This document shows positions 28,161 through 36,715 of a DNA stretch of 64,000 nucleotides, piece after piece. The stretch covers positions 3,778,001-3,842,000 of the forward strand of contig NZ_CP053439.1 of assembly GCF_000769405.2 (NCBI RefSeq). The letters run 5' to 3'. The position numbers were made by a program, and so were the translations under genes. Within the stretch, counting starts at the first letter, position 1; each line of letters starts with the position of its first letter. The DNA comes from Rhizobium brockwellii. Lineage in GTDB: Bacteria > Pseudomonadota > Alphaproteobacteria > Rhizobiales > Rhizobiaceae. The notes beneath the pieces are model-generated. The model saw nothing but the letters and a program-made list of their open reading frames with translations. It was not told the origin of the DNA and made no database searches.

Positions 28161-29294
28161 TTAGATGACGTAGGCCTTCAACGGGTCGAAACCGTTGAAA
28201 GCGACCGCCGAATAGGTCGTCGTATAGGCGCCGGTGCCTTCGATCAGGACCTCGTCGCCGATCGAAAGGGAGATCGGCAACGGATAGAGGTTCTTCTCGT
28301 AGAGCACATCGGCCGAATCGCAGGTCGGACCGGCAATAACGCAGGGCTCCATCTCGTCGCCGTCGTGTTCCGTGCGGATCGGATAACGGATGGCTTCGTC
28401 CATCGTCTCGGCGAGACCGCCGAACTTGCCGATGTCGAGGAAGACCCAGCGGGCATCGTCATTGTCCGACTTCTTCGAAATCAGCACGACTTCCGCCTTG
28501 ATGACACCGGCATTGCCGACCATGCCGCGGCCCGGTTCGATGATCGTCTGCGGGATCTGGTTACCGAAATGCGTGCGCAGCGCCTGGTAGATCGACTTGC
28601 CGTAAGCTTCTGCGGACGGAACGTCACGCAGGTACTTGGTAGGGAAGCCGCCGCCCATGTTGACCATCTGCAGGTGGATGCCCTGCTTGGCAAGCGATAC
28701 GAAGACGCGCTTGGCATCGGCGAGTGCCGAATCCCAGGCATCGACCTTGGTCATCTGCGAACCGACATGGAACGAGACGCCATAGGACTGCAGGCCAAGC
28801 TGATGGGCGTAGACGAGAACGTCGACAGCCATCTGCGGAACGCAGCCGAACTTGCGCGACAGCGGCCATTCAGCGCCTTCGCCATCCGTGAGCACGCGGC
28901 AGAAGACACGGGCGCCGGGAGCGGCGCGCGAGATCTTCTCGACTTCCTCGTGGCTGTCGACGGCAAAGAGGCTGACGCCGAGCGCATGCGCGCGAGCAAC
29001 GTCACGTTCCTTCTTGATCGTGTTGCCGTAGGAGATGCGGGCGGCGGTTGCACCGGCTTCGAGCGCCATTTCGATTTCGGCAACGGATGCGCAATCGAAA
29101 TTGGAGCCGAGGCCTGCAAGCAGCTTCAGCACTTCGGGAGCAGGATTGGCCTTGACGGCGTAATAGATGGCGCTGTCCGGCATGGCGTGGCGGAAGGCGT
29201 GAAAATTATCGCGAACGACGTCGAGGTCAACCACGAGGCAGGGACCGTCGGGACGTCGGGTTGCGAGAAAGTCGCGGATGCGCTGGGTGGTCAT
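28161..29294 (-). CDS. Type III PLP-dependent ornithine/lysine decarboxylase
   Basis: The 377-residue protein is an alanine-racemase-fold decarboxylase of the eukaryotic ODC type. The PLP lysine is Lys48 in YYAVKANP; the phosphate-binding EPGRGMVG and the interface CDSADVLYE (catalytic Cys) are present. Rhizobial members decarboxylate ornithine and/or lysine to putrescine or cadaverine. I start at ATG 29294 (MTTQRIRDFLATRRP), with GGAAGAGGG upstream. A long leader with hairpins and its own promoter precedes it (see the ncRNA entry), which suggests RNA-level control by polyamine supply. Confidence 0.9.
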   Translation of the reverse strand: MTTQRIRDFLATRRPDGPCLVVDLDVVRDNFHAFRHAMPDSAIYYAVKANPAPEVLKLLAGLGSNFDCASVAEIEMALEAGATAARISYGNTIKKERDVARAHALGVSLFAVDSHEEVEKISRAAPGARVFCRVLTDGEGAEWPLSRKFGCVPQMAVDVLVYAHQLGLQSYGVSFHVGSQMTKVDAWDSALADAKRVFVSLAKQGIHLQMVNMGGGFPTKYLRDVPSAEAYGKSIYQALRTHFGNQIPQTIIEPGRGMVGNAGVIKAEVVLISKKSDNDDARWVFLDIGKFGGLAETMDEAIRYPIRTEHDGDEMEPCVIAGPTCDSADVLYEKNLYPLPISLSIGDEVLIEGTGAYTTTYSAVAFNGFDPLKAYVI

Positions 29295-29701
29295 ATCGAT
29301 TCCCTCTTCCAATTCCAGAGCTCCGGTTTCAACCGGAGGACAAAGGGCATACGATAGCTCGCATTGGAACCAGCCGGTGGAGACCCCGGAACCATAGCAA
29401 GCGCTCGATGCGCAGATAGTGAACCAACGCCGCGATGCGGTGTAAGTTCGGCTTTGTCTGCCATGGATTGGAGGGAGAATCCCAACCGCACTTCCGGCAA
29501 TGATGGTGTGCCTCTTCAGTAACCCCCGCTGATGGAAAGCAGGGAGAGAACAAAAAGGCCCGCACCGTCGTTGCTTCAGGCGTCCTCGCATTTTCCGGTT
29601 GGCCGGAATAGCGACTGGAGGGGTTAATTCCAGGTACCTTACCGATTTCCTCACCAATTCGAGGGTTCGGCGGACACCCATGGGCACGTGCGACTTTGGG
29701 C
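29295..29701 (-). ncRNA. Putative speF-type leader RNA of the decarboxylase gene
   Basis: The predicted transcript start near 29701 leaves a leader of about 400 bases before the decarboxylase start. A conserved alphaproteobacterial RNA called speF, about this long, is known upstream of such ornithine decarboxylase genes. A strong hairpin sits next to the ribosome-binding site: on the plus strand CTCCGG (29321-29326) pairs with CCGGAG (29333-29338), extendable by two pairs. I could not run a covariance model, so this is a positional and structural call. Confidence 0.5.
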
Positions 29702-29708
29702 TGAGTGG

Positions 29709-29737
29709 GAAATAAGAATATTCGCCTTCATAATCAA
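29709..29737 (-). promoter_or_regulatory. Predicted promoter of the decarboxylase leader
   Basis: On the minus strand TTGATT (29732-29737) and TATTTC (29709-29714) are 17 bases apart. This places the start of the leader near 29701. Confidence 0.5.
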
Positions 29738-29745
29738 GCGATTTT

Positions 29746-29797
29746 TTGATCTCGGGGCTAAAAAAATTATTGAACAAGACGAGCCAATTTGTTCAAC
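29746..29797. promoter_or_regulatory. Promoter and LysR-type operator of the lysR gene
   Basis: TTGAACAA (29770-29777) and TTGTTCAA (29789-29796) form a perfect inverted repeat with 11 bases between. A -35-like TTGATC (29746-29751) and a -10-like TATTGA (29768-29773) are 16 bases apart and overlap the left arm. This is what an autorepressing LysR regulator would need. Confidence 0.5.
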
Positions 29798-29822
29798 ATT
29801 CCGAAACAGCCTGAGGGGTGCC

Positions 29823-30716
29823 ATGGATACCTTGACCCGCATACGCGCCTTCATCGATGTCGTCGAGGCCGAAGGCTTCTCCGCCGCGGCACGGCGCACG
29901 GGCCGTTCGAAAGCGCTGCTCTCCAAATATGTGCGCGAACTGGAAGATGAGCTCGGCGCCCTGCTGCTCAACCGCACCACCCGGCAGTTCTCCATGACCG
30001 AAGCCGGCCACACCTATTACCGCACCGCCTCCGATATCTTAAAGGAGATCGACAACCTCGCCGATCTCGTGCGCGAGAACAATGCACAGCTCAAAGGACG
30101 ACTGCGCATTTCCGTGCCGCGCACCTTCGTCGATGCAGATGTCGGCCAGTCGCTGATCGATTTCGCCAAGGAGAACCCCGACCTTTCGCTGGAGATCGCT
30201 GCCGATGACCGGTTCGTCGATCTGATAGAGGAAGGCTTCGACGTGGCGATCCGCATCACCAAGCTCGAAGATTCCGGCATGATCGCCCGCAAGATATCGG
30301 ATTTCCGCATCCATATCTGCGCCACCCCTGAATTTCTTGAGCGTTATCCCGATCTCGATCACCCGACGGCCCTTTCCAGCGTCCCCTTCATCGTTGATAC
30401 CAATGCGCGCACCCAGGCGAGCATCCGCTTCCACAATCCTGACAACACCTCGTTCGCCGTCGCCGTTTCCGGACCGATAGAAGTCAACAGCCCGCATGCG
30501 ACACTACGCGCGGCGCTTGCCGGCATCGGCGTAGCCTTCATCCCGGATTTCATCGCCCGCAAGCCGATCGAGAGCGGCGAACTGGTGACCCTGTTCAACG
30601 ATTACACCCCGACCGACCGCGGCATCTATGCCGTCTACCCGCACCGGCGCTACCTGCCGGCCAAGGTGAGGATCTTCGTCGATTACCTGCACAACTGGTT
30701 CAAGAAGCATCCTTAG
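29823..30716 (+). CDS. LysR-family transcriptional regulator
   Basis: This 297-residue protein has the LysR N-terminal helix-turn-helix (MDTLTRIRAFIDVVEAEGFSAAARRTGRSKALLSKYVRELE, partly quoted) and a C-terminal substrate-binding domain of the aromatic/CrgA-like group. It is divergent from the decarboxylase leader and has its own inverted-repeat site upstream. The ATG at 29823 follows GAGGGGTGCC. Targets may include itself or the neighbouring decarboxylase, but this is a guess from position. Confidence 0.88.
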   Translation: MDTLTRIRAFIDVVEAEGFSAAARRTGRSKALLSKYVRELEDELGALLLNRTTRQFSMTEAGHTYYRTASDILKEIDNLADLVRENNAQLKGRLRISVPRTFVDADVGQSLIDFAKENPDLSLEIAADDRFVDLIEEGFDVAIRITKLEDSGMIARKISDFRIHICATPEFLERYPDLDHPTALSSVPFIVDTNARTQASIRFHNPDNTSFAVAVSGPIEVNSPHATLRAALAGIGVAFIPDFIARKPIESGELVTLFNDYTPTDRGIYAVYPHRRYLPAKVRIFVDYLHNWFKKHP

Positions 30717-30854
30717 GGCAGCGCTCTTGCGAAGCGATGCGACATTCCGCCCCGCTTCAACGTGTGGCCCCACGGATCCGATACGGAGTCCGGTCCCAAT
30801 TCCGTCCCAATTTCTGGCAAGAAGTCTGGGGCAGCGAACAGGGCAGCGGGATAG

Positions 30855-31496
30855 ATGAGACATTCAACGATACTGATCGCCGCGCTCCTTTCGCTGGCGC
30901 CGGCCGCCGCCTTTGCCCATCCGCACATCTTCGTGGAGGCGCGTCTCGAAGTCGTGGCCGGCAAGGACGGCAATGTCGAGGAACTGCGCAATGTCTGGCG
31001 CTTCGACGAGGTCTTTTCGTCCTCTGTGGTCATGGATTTCGACAAGAACACCGACCTGAAGCTGGAGCCGAACGAGCTGACCGACGTCGGCAACACGGTC
31101 AAGAAGTCGCTTGCCGATTACGACTACTACATGAACCTGACGATCAACGGGAAGAACATCACCGTCCAGAAGCCCGACATCATCCATGTCGACTACAAGG
31201 ATGGCCAGCTGCTGATGTTCTTCGCGGTGAAGCCGGTGGAGAAGATGCCGCTGAAGGGCAGGCTCACCTTCGGCGTCTACGACCCGACGCTCTATACCTC
31301 GATCGATTTTCCCACAGACAACGAGCTGGCAATCGTCGGCGACGGCTTCAAGGCCTGCAAACATCAGGTGGTGCGGCCGGATGCCGACGAGGTAATCTCG
31401 CAAAACAAACAGTCGCTGACGGACGCCTTCTTCAACGATCCCACCGGCACCAACATGTCCAAACTCTTCGCCACCCGGCTGGAGGTCACATGCTGA
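30855..31496 (+). CDS. DUF1007 family periplasmic protein
   Basis: A 213-residue protein with a signal peptide ending AFAHPHIFVE; the HPHIF at the mature N-terminus is a hallmark of DUF1007, proteins found with nickel/cobalt/zinc uptake genes. The His pair could bind metal. It contains two cysteines (FKACKH and the C-terminal EVTC). It overlaps the NicO gene by 7 bases, which implies a joint role in metal transport. Confidence 0.85.
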   Translation: MRHSTILIAALLSLAPAAAFAHPHIFVEARLEVVAGKDGNVEELRNVWRFDEVFSSSVVMDFDKNTDLKLEPNELTDVGNTVKKSLADYDYYMNLTINGKNITVQKPDIIHVDYKDGQLLMFFAVKPVEKMPLKGRLTFGVYDPTLYTSIDFPTDNELAIVGDGFKACKHQVVRPDADEVISQNKQSLTDAFFNDPTGTNMSKLFATRLEVTC

Positions 31497-32566
31497 CGAA
31501 ACGCCTGTCCCTCATCCTTTCCGCCGCCGTCTTCGCACTGGTGACGGCGGCAAGCCTCGCCCATGCGCAATCGCCACTCGGCATCGGCACGGCGGAGCCG
31601 AGCTTCCAGCCGACAGGCGGGCCGCTCGCACCGCTCTTGCTCTATGTGAACTATGAGCAGCAGGCCTTCTATCGGGCGCTGACCGGCGCCTTGAAGGCGA
31701 TGCGCCAAGACCCCTGGCAGCTGGCATCGCTGATCGGCCTCTCCTTCGCCTATGGCGTCTTCCATGCCGCCGGCCCGGGCCACGGCAAGGCGGTCATCTC
31801 TTCCTACATGATCGCCAACGAGGTCGAGCTGAAGCGCGGCGTGGTGATTTCCTTCATTTCGGCCTTCGTCCAGGGCGTGATGGCGGTGGCGTTGGTCGGC
31901 GGCGCCTGGCTGGTGCTGCGCGGCACCGGCATCACGCTGACGGCAGCGACCCACGCGATGGAGATCGCAAGCTTCATCATGGTCATCCTCTTCGGCGGCT
32001 GGCTGCTGTTTCGCAAACTGCGCTCGCTGGTGGGCAACATGCCGCGCCGCCGGCTGATGGCGACGCCTGCCGGTCCGGTCAGCATGATGCTCGACTGGAA
32101 GGACAATGCCGCCGAACGCCAGGCCTATACCTTCAACGGCAAGGCGCAGCCTGTCGAAGCCGGCCACACCTTCGTTCCCGGCATGCTCTGCGAGACCTGC
32201 GGCAATGCCCATGTGCCCGATCCAGCCCTGCTCGGCGGCGACAAGTTCAGCGCCAGCGAGGCCTGGTCGGCGATCGTTGCCGTCGGTCTGCGCCCCTGCT
32301 CCGGCGCATTGCTGGTCATGACCTTCTCACTGCTGAACGGGCTCTATCTCGGCGGCGTGCTTTCGGTCGCTGCCATGTCGCTCGGCACGGCGATCACCGT
32401 TTCCCTGCTTGCCACACTTGCGGTCACCGCCAAGAGTGCGGCCGTCCGCCTCTCCGGACGCGGCTCGACCGCCTCGATCTGGGTCGGCAATGCCATCGAA
32501 ATCCTCGGCGCTGTGCTCGTCATGCTGATGGGCGCCCTGCTGCTCGGAGCCTCGCTGCAGGGATAA
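31490..32566 (+). CDS. Nickel/cobalt transporter, NicO/RcnA superfamily
   Basis: The 358-residue membrane protein carries the family signature HAAGPGHGKAVISSY (about residues 92-106) and further helices, with LRPCSGALLVMTFSLLNGL near the C-terminus. The start overlaps the DUF1007 end, and GGAGG lies just before the ATG. The first ~25 residues resemble a signal peptide. A hydrophilic loop in the middle carries a CETCGNAH motif that could bind metal. Whether it imports or exports nickel/cobalt cannot be told from the sequence. Confidence 0.88.
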   Translation: MLTKRLSLILSAAVFALVTAASLAHAQSPLGIGTAEPSFQPTGGPLAPLLLYVNYEQQAFYRALTGALKAMRQDPWQLASLIGLSFAYGVFHAAGPGHGKAVISSYMIANEVELKRGVVISFISAFVQGVMAVALVGGAWLVLRGTGITLTAATHAMEIASFIMVILFGGWLLFRKLRSLVGNMPRRRLMATPAGPVSMMLDWKDNAAERQAYTFNGKAQPVEAGHTFVPGMLCETCGNAHVPDPALLGGDKFSASEAWSAIVAVGLRPCSGALLVMTFSLLNGLYLGGVLSVAAMSLGTAITVSLLATLAVTAKSAAVRLSGRGSTASIWVGNAIEILGAVLVMLMGALLLGASLQG

Positions 32567-32568
32567 AA

Positions 32569-32775
32569 TTACTTTCCCCGGCTGCGCTGGTAACGCGCCC
32601 GCAGCCAGAAAACTGCAAAAAACGCCATGATCAGACAGACGCCGACGACGATCGCCAGCGTCGGCGAGAAATTGCCGATCCACAGCACGATGGTCGGCAG
32701 GAAATAGATGACGAGAGCGGCGCTAAGCAGGATGATGCCGGCGGCTGTCGCCTGCGAGCGGCTTTCCGGGCTCAT
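32569..32775 (-). CDS. Small two-helix membrane protein
   Basis: This 68-residue protein has two hydrophobic helices (AAGIILLSAALVIYFLPTIV and TLAIVVGVCLIMAFFAVFWL) and a basic end (RARYQRSRGK). I do not recognise a family. Its ATG overlaps the stop of the acetyltransferase gene before it (ATGA), so the two are translationally coupled. It is convergent with the NicO gene, 2 bases apart. Confidence 0.7.
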   Translation of the reverse strand: MSPESRSQATAAGIILLSAALVIYFLPTIVLWIGNFSPTLAIVVGVCLIMAFFAVFWLRARYQRSRGK

Positions 32776-33467
32776 ACCAGCCTTTCCTTTTCAAGATCGG
32801 CGCGGATGTCCTGCAGGCGACGGATCTGGTTGCCCTTGGCATCGAAATTCCCAGGCGAAAGCCAGGCTTCGAAGGCATCGTTGATCATCGGCCATTCGGC
32901 ATCGATCATCGAGAACCAGGCAGTATCGCGGTTGCGACGCTTGGAAATCATGTGTTGGCGGAAGACGCCTTCGAAGCTGAAGCCGTAACGGTCAGCCGTC
33001 GTTTTGCTCGCCTCGTTGTTATTGTCGCATTTCCATTCGTAGCGGCGGTAGCCGAGATCCTCGAAGACGTGTTTGGCCATCAGGTAATGCGCCTCGGTCG
33101 AAAGCGGCGACCGCTTCATTTCAGGCCCGTGCGCCACACCGCCGATCTCGACGACGCCGTTTGCCGGGTCGGCGCGCATGTAATTCGCCATTCCCAGAAT
33201 CTTGCCGGTGGCGTTGTCGCGGAAGATATGGGTGAGCCAGCCGGACTTGGTGTAGACGGTTTCCAGCCACTTGGCGAAATCGTCGATACCGGAGAAATCG
33301 TCCTGGGCGAAATAGAGAAGCAGTGGATTGATGCCCATGCCGCCGAGCCCGTCCCACAGCGCCTCGAGATGTTCGGCGCGCCGATACGGCTCTACGGTAA
33401 CGAAACGGCCCTTCAGCGTGACCGGCTTCGGCGCCGGGCAGCCCTTAAAATTTGCAAGATCGCGCAT
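32772..33467 (-). CDS. GNAT-family N-acetyltransferase (RimJ/RimL-like)
   Basis: A 231-residue acetyltransferase with the RimJ/RimL pattern: VTLKGRFVTVEPYRR at the start, then LGMANYMRADPANGVVEIG, and CDNNNEASKTTADRYGFSFEGVFRQH (partly quoted). The ATG at 33467 has GGGGAG five bases upstream, better than GTG at 33473. It is followed by an overlapping small membrane protein. The substrate is unknown; this subgroup includes protein N-terminal and small-molecule acetyltransferases. Confidence 0.85.
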   Translation of the reverse strand: MRDLANFKGCPAPKPVTLKGRFVTVEPYRRAEHLEALWDGLGGMGINPLLLYFAQDDFSGIDDFAKWLETVYTKSGWLTHIFRDNATGKILGMANYMRADPANGVVEIGGVAHGPEMKRSPLSTEAHYLMAKHVFEDLGYRRYEWKCDNNNEASKTTADRYGFSFEGVFRQHMISKRRNRDTAWFSMIDAEWPMINDAFEAWLSPGNFDAKGNQIRRLQDIRADLEKERLV

Positions 33468-33521
33468 GGTCACTCCCCTTTTCGGAAGAGTGGATAGGCC
33501 AGCCGCCCGACAAAGGCAACC

Positions 33522-33610
33522 GGCCTAAAGCGCGTCGCGCTTTAGGCCCCTATTTCCAACGCATGTCGTTGTCGCAAAACCGCTGCACACTTTTGCGCAA
33601 CATGCTTTAG
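33522..33610. repeat. Rhizobial-type palindromic repeat pair
   Basis: GGCCTAAAGCGCG (33522-33534) and CGCGCTTTAGGCC (33536-33548) form a perfect 13-base inverted repeat around one T. A second element from 33561 to 33604 has GCATGT and ACATGC ends and an inner CGCAAAA/TTTTGCG pairing. Its core read on the minus strand resembles the AAAAGTG repeats at 24800 and 59107. Confidence 0.6.
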
Positions 33611-33613
33611 ATG

Positions 33614-34333
33614 TCACTGTGACAAGGTCACCTTGGCGGAGGACACCGTTGCCTCGATATGGTCTACCAGCTGGTCGGCAAGGCCGAGGCGGCCGGCAAG
33701 CAGATCGAGATAACCGCGCTCGGCACGCGAATCCGGGTCGATGGTGAGCCGCGAAGCGGTGTAAAGCTCGACGCGCTGTTCTTCCGTCGTCGCGGCGGCA
33801 ACGAGCGCATCGATATCCGTCGGCGAAGCGAGTTCATGCTCGATGAAGGCCGCAGCCTCGCCGCTGACGTCGGCGGCCTTGACCTTGTCCATGATGAGGG
33901 CGCGTTCGGCATCGTCGATATGGCCGTCGGCCTTGGCGGCGGCGATCATCGCGCGGATCAGCACCAGCACAAATTCATTGCTGCCGGCAGGCGATGTCGG
34001 CCCGAAACCGGATTCGACGGGCGGCGGCAGGAGCACCGGATTATTGGCGGACGGTGCATCCGAAGGGGCAGCGGGCGCCTGCCCGGCCTGGTAATTCTTG
34101 TAGGCCTGGTAGCCGAGGCCGGCAATCGCGGCAAGACCGCCGATCGCCAGCGCATTGCCGGCAATACTGCGGCCGGTCTTGGTGCCGAGCAGCGCCGCGG
34201 CAATCGCGCCGGTCTTCATCGGATTATTCCTGGCCGTCTGCACGGCATCGCCCGCCCTGTCGCGGACCGAACCGCCAAGACCCGGCACCTGCGAACCCAA
34301 GAACTGGTCGAGAAGCTTCTTCGCGTCGAACAT
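33614..34333 (-). CDS. DUF533 / TerB-like inner-membrane-associated protein
   Basis: The 239-residue protein has an N-terminal region with Gly/Ala-rich segments (MKTGAIAAALLGTKTGRS, LAIGGLAAIAGLGYQAYKNY), a Pro-rich linker and a C-terminal helical domain starting VLVLIRAMIAAAKADGHIDDAERALI. The AAKADGHIDDAE motif is the acidic TerB/DUF533 (YebE) type, which may bind metal. Its function is not established in the family. It is a single gene preceded by GGGAGATGACG. Confidence 0.8.
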   Translation of the reverse strand: MFDAKKLLDQFLGSQVPGLGGSVRDRAGDAVQTARNNPMKTGAIAAALLGTKTGRSIAGNALAIGGLAAIAGLGYQAYKNYQAGQAPAAPSDAPSANNPVLLPPPVESGFGPTSPAGSNEFVLVLIRAMIAAAKADGHIDDAERALIMDKVKAADVSGEAAAFIEHELASPTDIDALVAAATTEEQRVELYTASRLTIDPDSRAERGYLDLLAGRLGLADQLVDHIEATVSSAKVTLSQ

Positions 34334-34450
34334 TCCTCGTCATCTCCCTTTTTGAGGTTGGAGCAGAACATAGGTTTGCGACGGCCGAAATACAAACACG
34401 GAGAGTTCGACTGCGGGTGCAGCACGCACCCGCCCGCCCGAATACGAACG

Positions 34451-35089
34451 TCAGGCCTTCAACGCGGCAGCCTCTGCCGCGAGCTTGGTAATGCCAGCCC
34501 AGTCGCCGGCCGCGACCAGTTCCTTCGGCGCCACCCACGAACCGCCGACGCAGATGACGTTCGGCAGCGAGAGATAATCATTGGCGTTCTTCAGCGAAAT
34601 ACCGCCGGTCGGGCAGAACAACGTGCCGGCAAGCGGCGAGGACAGCGCCTTGAGATAGGCGGCGCCGCCGGCCTGCTCCGCCGGGAAGAATTTCAGCACC
34701 TGGTAGCCTTCTTCGCGCAGCGCCATGACTTCGCTGGCGGTCGCAGCCCCCGGAAGCAACGGCACGTCGGAATCGGCGGCGGCATCGAGCAGTTCCTGCG
34801 TCGTGCCCGGGCTGACGATGAACTTTGACCCGGCCGCGACGGCGGCTTCCCAATGGGCGACATTGAGGATCGTGCCGGCGCCGACTTCGGCGCCCTCGAC
34901 CTCGGCTGCGACGGCGCGCACGGCCTCGAGGGCTGCCGGCGTGCGCATGGTGATCTCGATCGCCTTCAACCCGCCCGCGACGAGCGCCCGGGCCAGCGGT
35001 ACCGCCGACTTGGCATCGTCGACGATCAAAACCGGAACGACCGGCTGGAGCTTCAGGATGGAAAGGAGCTTCTCTGTTTTCTCGCCCAT
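34451..35089 (-). CDS. eda: 2-dehydro-3-deoxy-phosphogluconate aldolase
   Basis: This 212-residue class I aldolase cleaves KDPG to pyruvate and glyceraldehyde-3-phosphate in the Entner-Doudoroff pathway. Catalytic residues align with the classical enzyme: Glu45 and Arg49 in EITMRT, and the Schiff-base Lys133 in VLKFFPAE. FCPTGGIS is the phosphate site. The ATG at 35089 follows AAGGAAG; the frame extends upstream to 35221 but the extra residues do not fit the family. It is divergent from the CYTH gene. Confidence 0.95.
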   Translation of the reverse strand: MGEKTEKLLSILKLQPVVPVLIVDDAKSAVPLARALVAGGLKAIEITMRTPAALEAVRAVAAEVEGAEVGAGTILNVAHWEAAVAAGSKFIVSPGTTQELLDAAADSDVPLLPGAATASEVMALREEGYQVLKFFPAEQAGGAAYLKALSSPLAGTLFCPTGGISLKNANDYLSLPNVICVGGSWVAPKELVAAGDWAGITKLAAEAAALKA

Positions 35090-35243
35090 GGTCGTGCGAC
35101 TTCCTTGAAACGATTGAATTCGGATCCCGAATAACGCCCCCACGGAACCTTGTCGAGATAAAACCAGACCGCAGGACAAGATGGGTATGAAATGCGTGGA
35201 AATTGGTCTACCGTGCCGCAATCGTCACAAAAGGTTCACCGGT

Positions 35244-35732
35244 ATGGCGAAAGAGATCGAGCGGAAGTTTCTTGTACGCGGCGATGGATGGCGTTCCGCT
35301 GTCGAGACGAAGTCTGTCTTCCGGCAGGGCTACATCGCCTCGATGGACGACCGTTCCGTCCGGGTGCGCATCCTCGACGGCAGGAAAGCGAAACTGACGA
35401 TCAAGATCGGCCGCAGCACTATCACCCGTGACGAATTCGAATACGACATCCCGATCGCCGATGCCGAAGAGCTGTTGCAGAATGCGATCGGCGTCGTCAT
35501 CGAGAAGACCCGTCACCGTGTTCCCTATGAGGGCTTCGTCTGGGAAGTCGACGTCTTTGCCGGCGAGCACCGCGGACTGGTGATCGCCGAGGTGGAGATG
35601 ACGGCGGAGACCGACAATCCCGCCCTGCCCGCCTGGCTCGGACGCGAGGTGACCGGCGATTTCCGCTATTCCAACCAGGCCCTCGCCACAGAATACGAGC
35701 ATGACCGGCATGGGCTATCGCATACGGCCTGA
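35244..35732 (+). CDS. CYTH-domain triphosphate-tunnel protein
   Basis: A 162-residue CYTH protein. The start MAKEIERKFLVRGD contains the ExExK motif that binds metal and triphosphate, followed by the tunnel strands RQGYIAS, VRVRILDGRKAKLTIK and the acidic GLVIAEVEM. Members hydrolyse inorganic triphosphate or make cyclic AMP/thiamine triphosphate; this single-domain type is usually a tripolyphosphatase. The ATG at 35244 gives the canonical N-terminus. It overlaps the CHAD gene by 32 bases. Confidence 0.9.
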   Translation: MAKEIERKFLVRGDGWRSAVETKSVFRQGYIASMDDRSVRVRILDGRKAKLTIKIGRSTITRDEFEYDIPIADAEELLQNAIGVVIEKTRHRVPYEGFVWEVDVFAGEHRGLVIAEVEMTAETDNPALPAWLGREVTGDFRYSNQALATEYEHDRHGLSHTA

Positions 35733-36615
35733 GGCCGATTTCACCGAGGAATTCCGCAGCGTCGCCAAGAAACAGCTCCTCCATGCAGTGACTGTTCTCG
35801 AAGAGCAGCCGGACGGGGTGGACGAGGCGATCCATTCCTTCCGCAAGAACCTGAAGCGGTTGCGCTCGCTCTACCGGCTCGTCGCCCGCGAGGTACCGGA
35901 TTTCCAGAAACGTGAAAATGCAAGGCTGCGCGAAACCGCGCGATCGCTATCGGCAATCCGCGATGCGGCAGCACTCATCGGCACCGTGGAATATCTACGG
36001 CGCACCGCCCGCAGCCCCGACGAGAACGAAGCTCTCGGCCGCATCATCACAATCCTGGAAGGACGTCGCGACTGGATGGCAGAGGCCGAACGCGGGCTGG
36101 AACAGCGGCTGATGGAAGTCGCCGGTACGCTGAAGGAAGCGATCACCTCGCTCGACACGATCTCTTTCGACCACAGTCACCGCAAGAATGCCCGCATGCT
36201 GGCGAAAAGCTGGCGCCGCACGAGCCTGAAAGCAAAGGCAGCGCTGACGGCCTGCCATGACGAGGGCACGGCCGAGGATTTTCACGATCTGCGCAAGCGC
36301 ACCTATGATTACCGGCTCTACCACGCCCTTTTGCGTGACATCTGGCCGGGCGCCATGAAGGCCAAGCGTGATGCGGCCAAGACGCTCGTCGAGGATCTCG
36401 GCCATATCCATGATCTCGTCGTGCTCTCCGAACTCGTCGAAGCCGAACCGCAGCTCTTCAACCGCAACGACGACCTGACGCATCTGCTCGACGCCATCAT
36501 CTTCCGCCAGCAGCAAGACCGGCGGGAAGCCCTGCTGAAAGCCGAAATCGTCTTTTCCGATCATCCGGATGAGGAAGCGCAGCGCATCGAGCTGCTCTGG
36601 GCGGCCGTGACGTAA
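35701..36615 (+). CDS. CHAD-domain protein
   Basis: This 304-residue helical protein has the conserved-histidine alpha-helical domain, with motifs VDEAIHSFRKNLKRLRSLYRLV and later FHDLRKRTYDYRLYHALL and LGHIHDLVVLSE (partly quoted). CHAD domains bind polyphosphate. In many bacteria CYTH and CHAD are fused in one protein; here they are separate but overlapping genes, which supports joint action on polyphosphate. The start is ATG 35701 or 35710; neither has a strong ribosome-binding site, consistent with coupling to the upstream gene. Confidence 0.88.
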   Translation: MTGMGYRIRPEADFTEEFRSVAKKQLLHAVTVLEEQPDGVDEAIHSFRKNLKRLRSLYRLVAREVPDFQKRENARLRETARSLSAIRDAAALIGTVEYLRRTARSPDENEALGRIITILEGRRDWMAEAERGLEQRLMEVAGTLKEAITSLDTISFDHSHRKNARMLAKSWRRTSLKAKAALTACHDEGTAEDFHDLRKRTYDYRLYHALLRDIWPGAMKAKRDAAKTLVEDLGHIHDLVVLSELVEAEPQLFNRNDDLTHLLDAIIFRQQQDRREALLKAEIVFSDHPDEEAQRIELLWAAVT

Positions 36616-36715
36616 GAGACCGGGTATCGGTTCCGACGGCGCATTCTCCGAAATCTCGAAAAATCCCCGCCTGACAAGCTACGCCGCCACTCAATGACCG
36701 CCTGAAAAAAAGCTG

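Noticed and set aside
29295..29500. Small peptide gene in the decarboxylase leader
   Set aside because: The open frames there lack a good ribosome-binding site and overlap the decarboxylase start; no ornithine-rich stalling motif was recognised.
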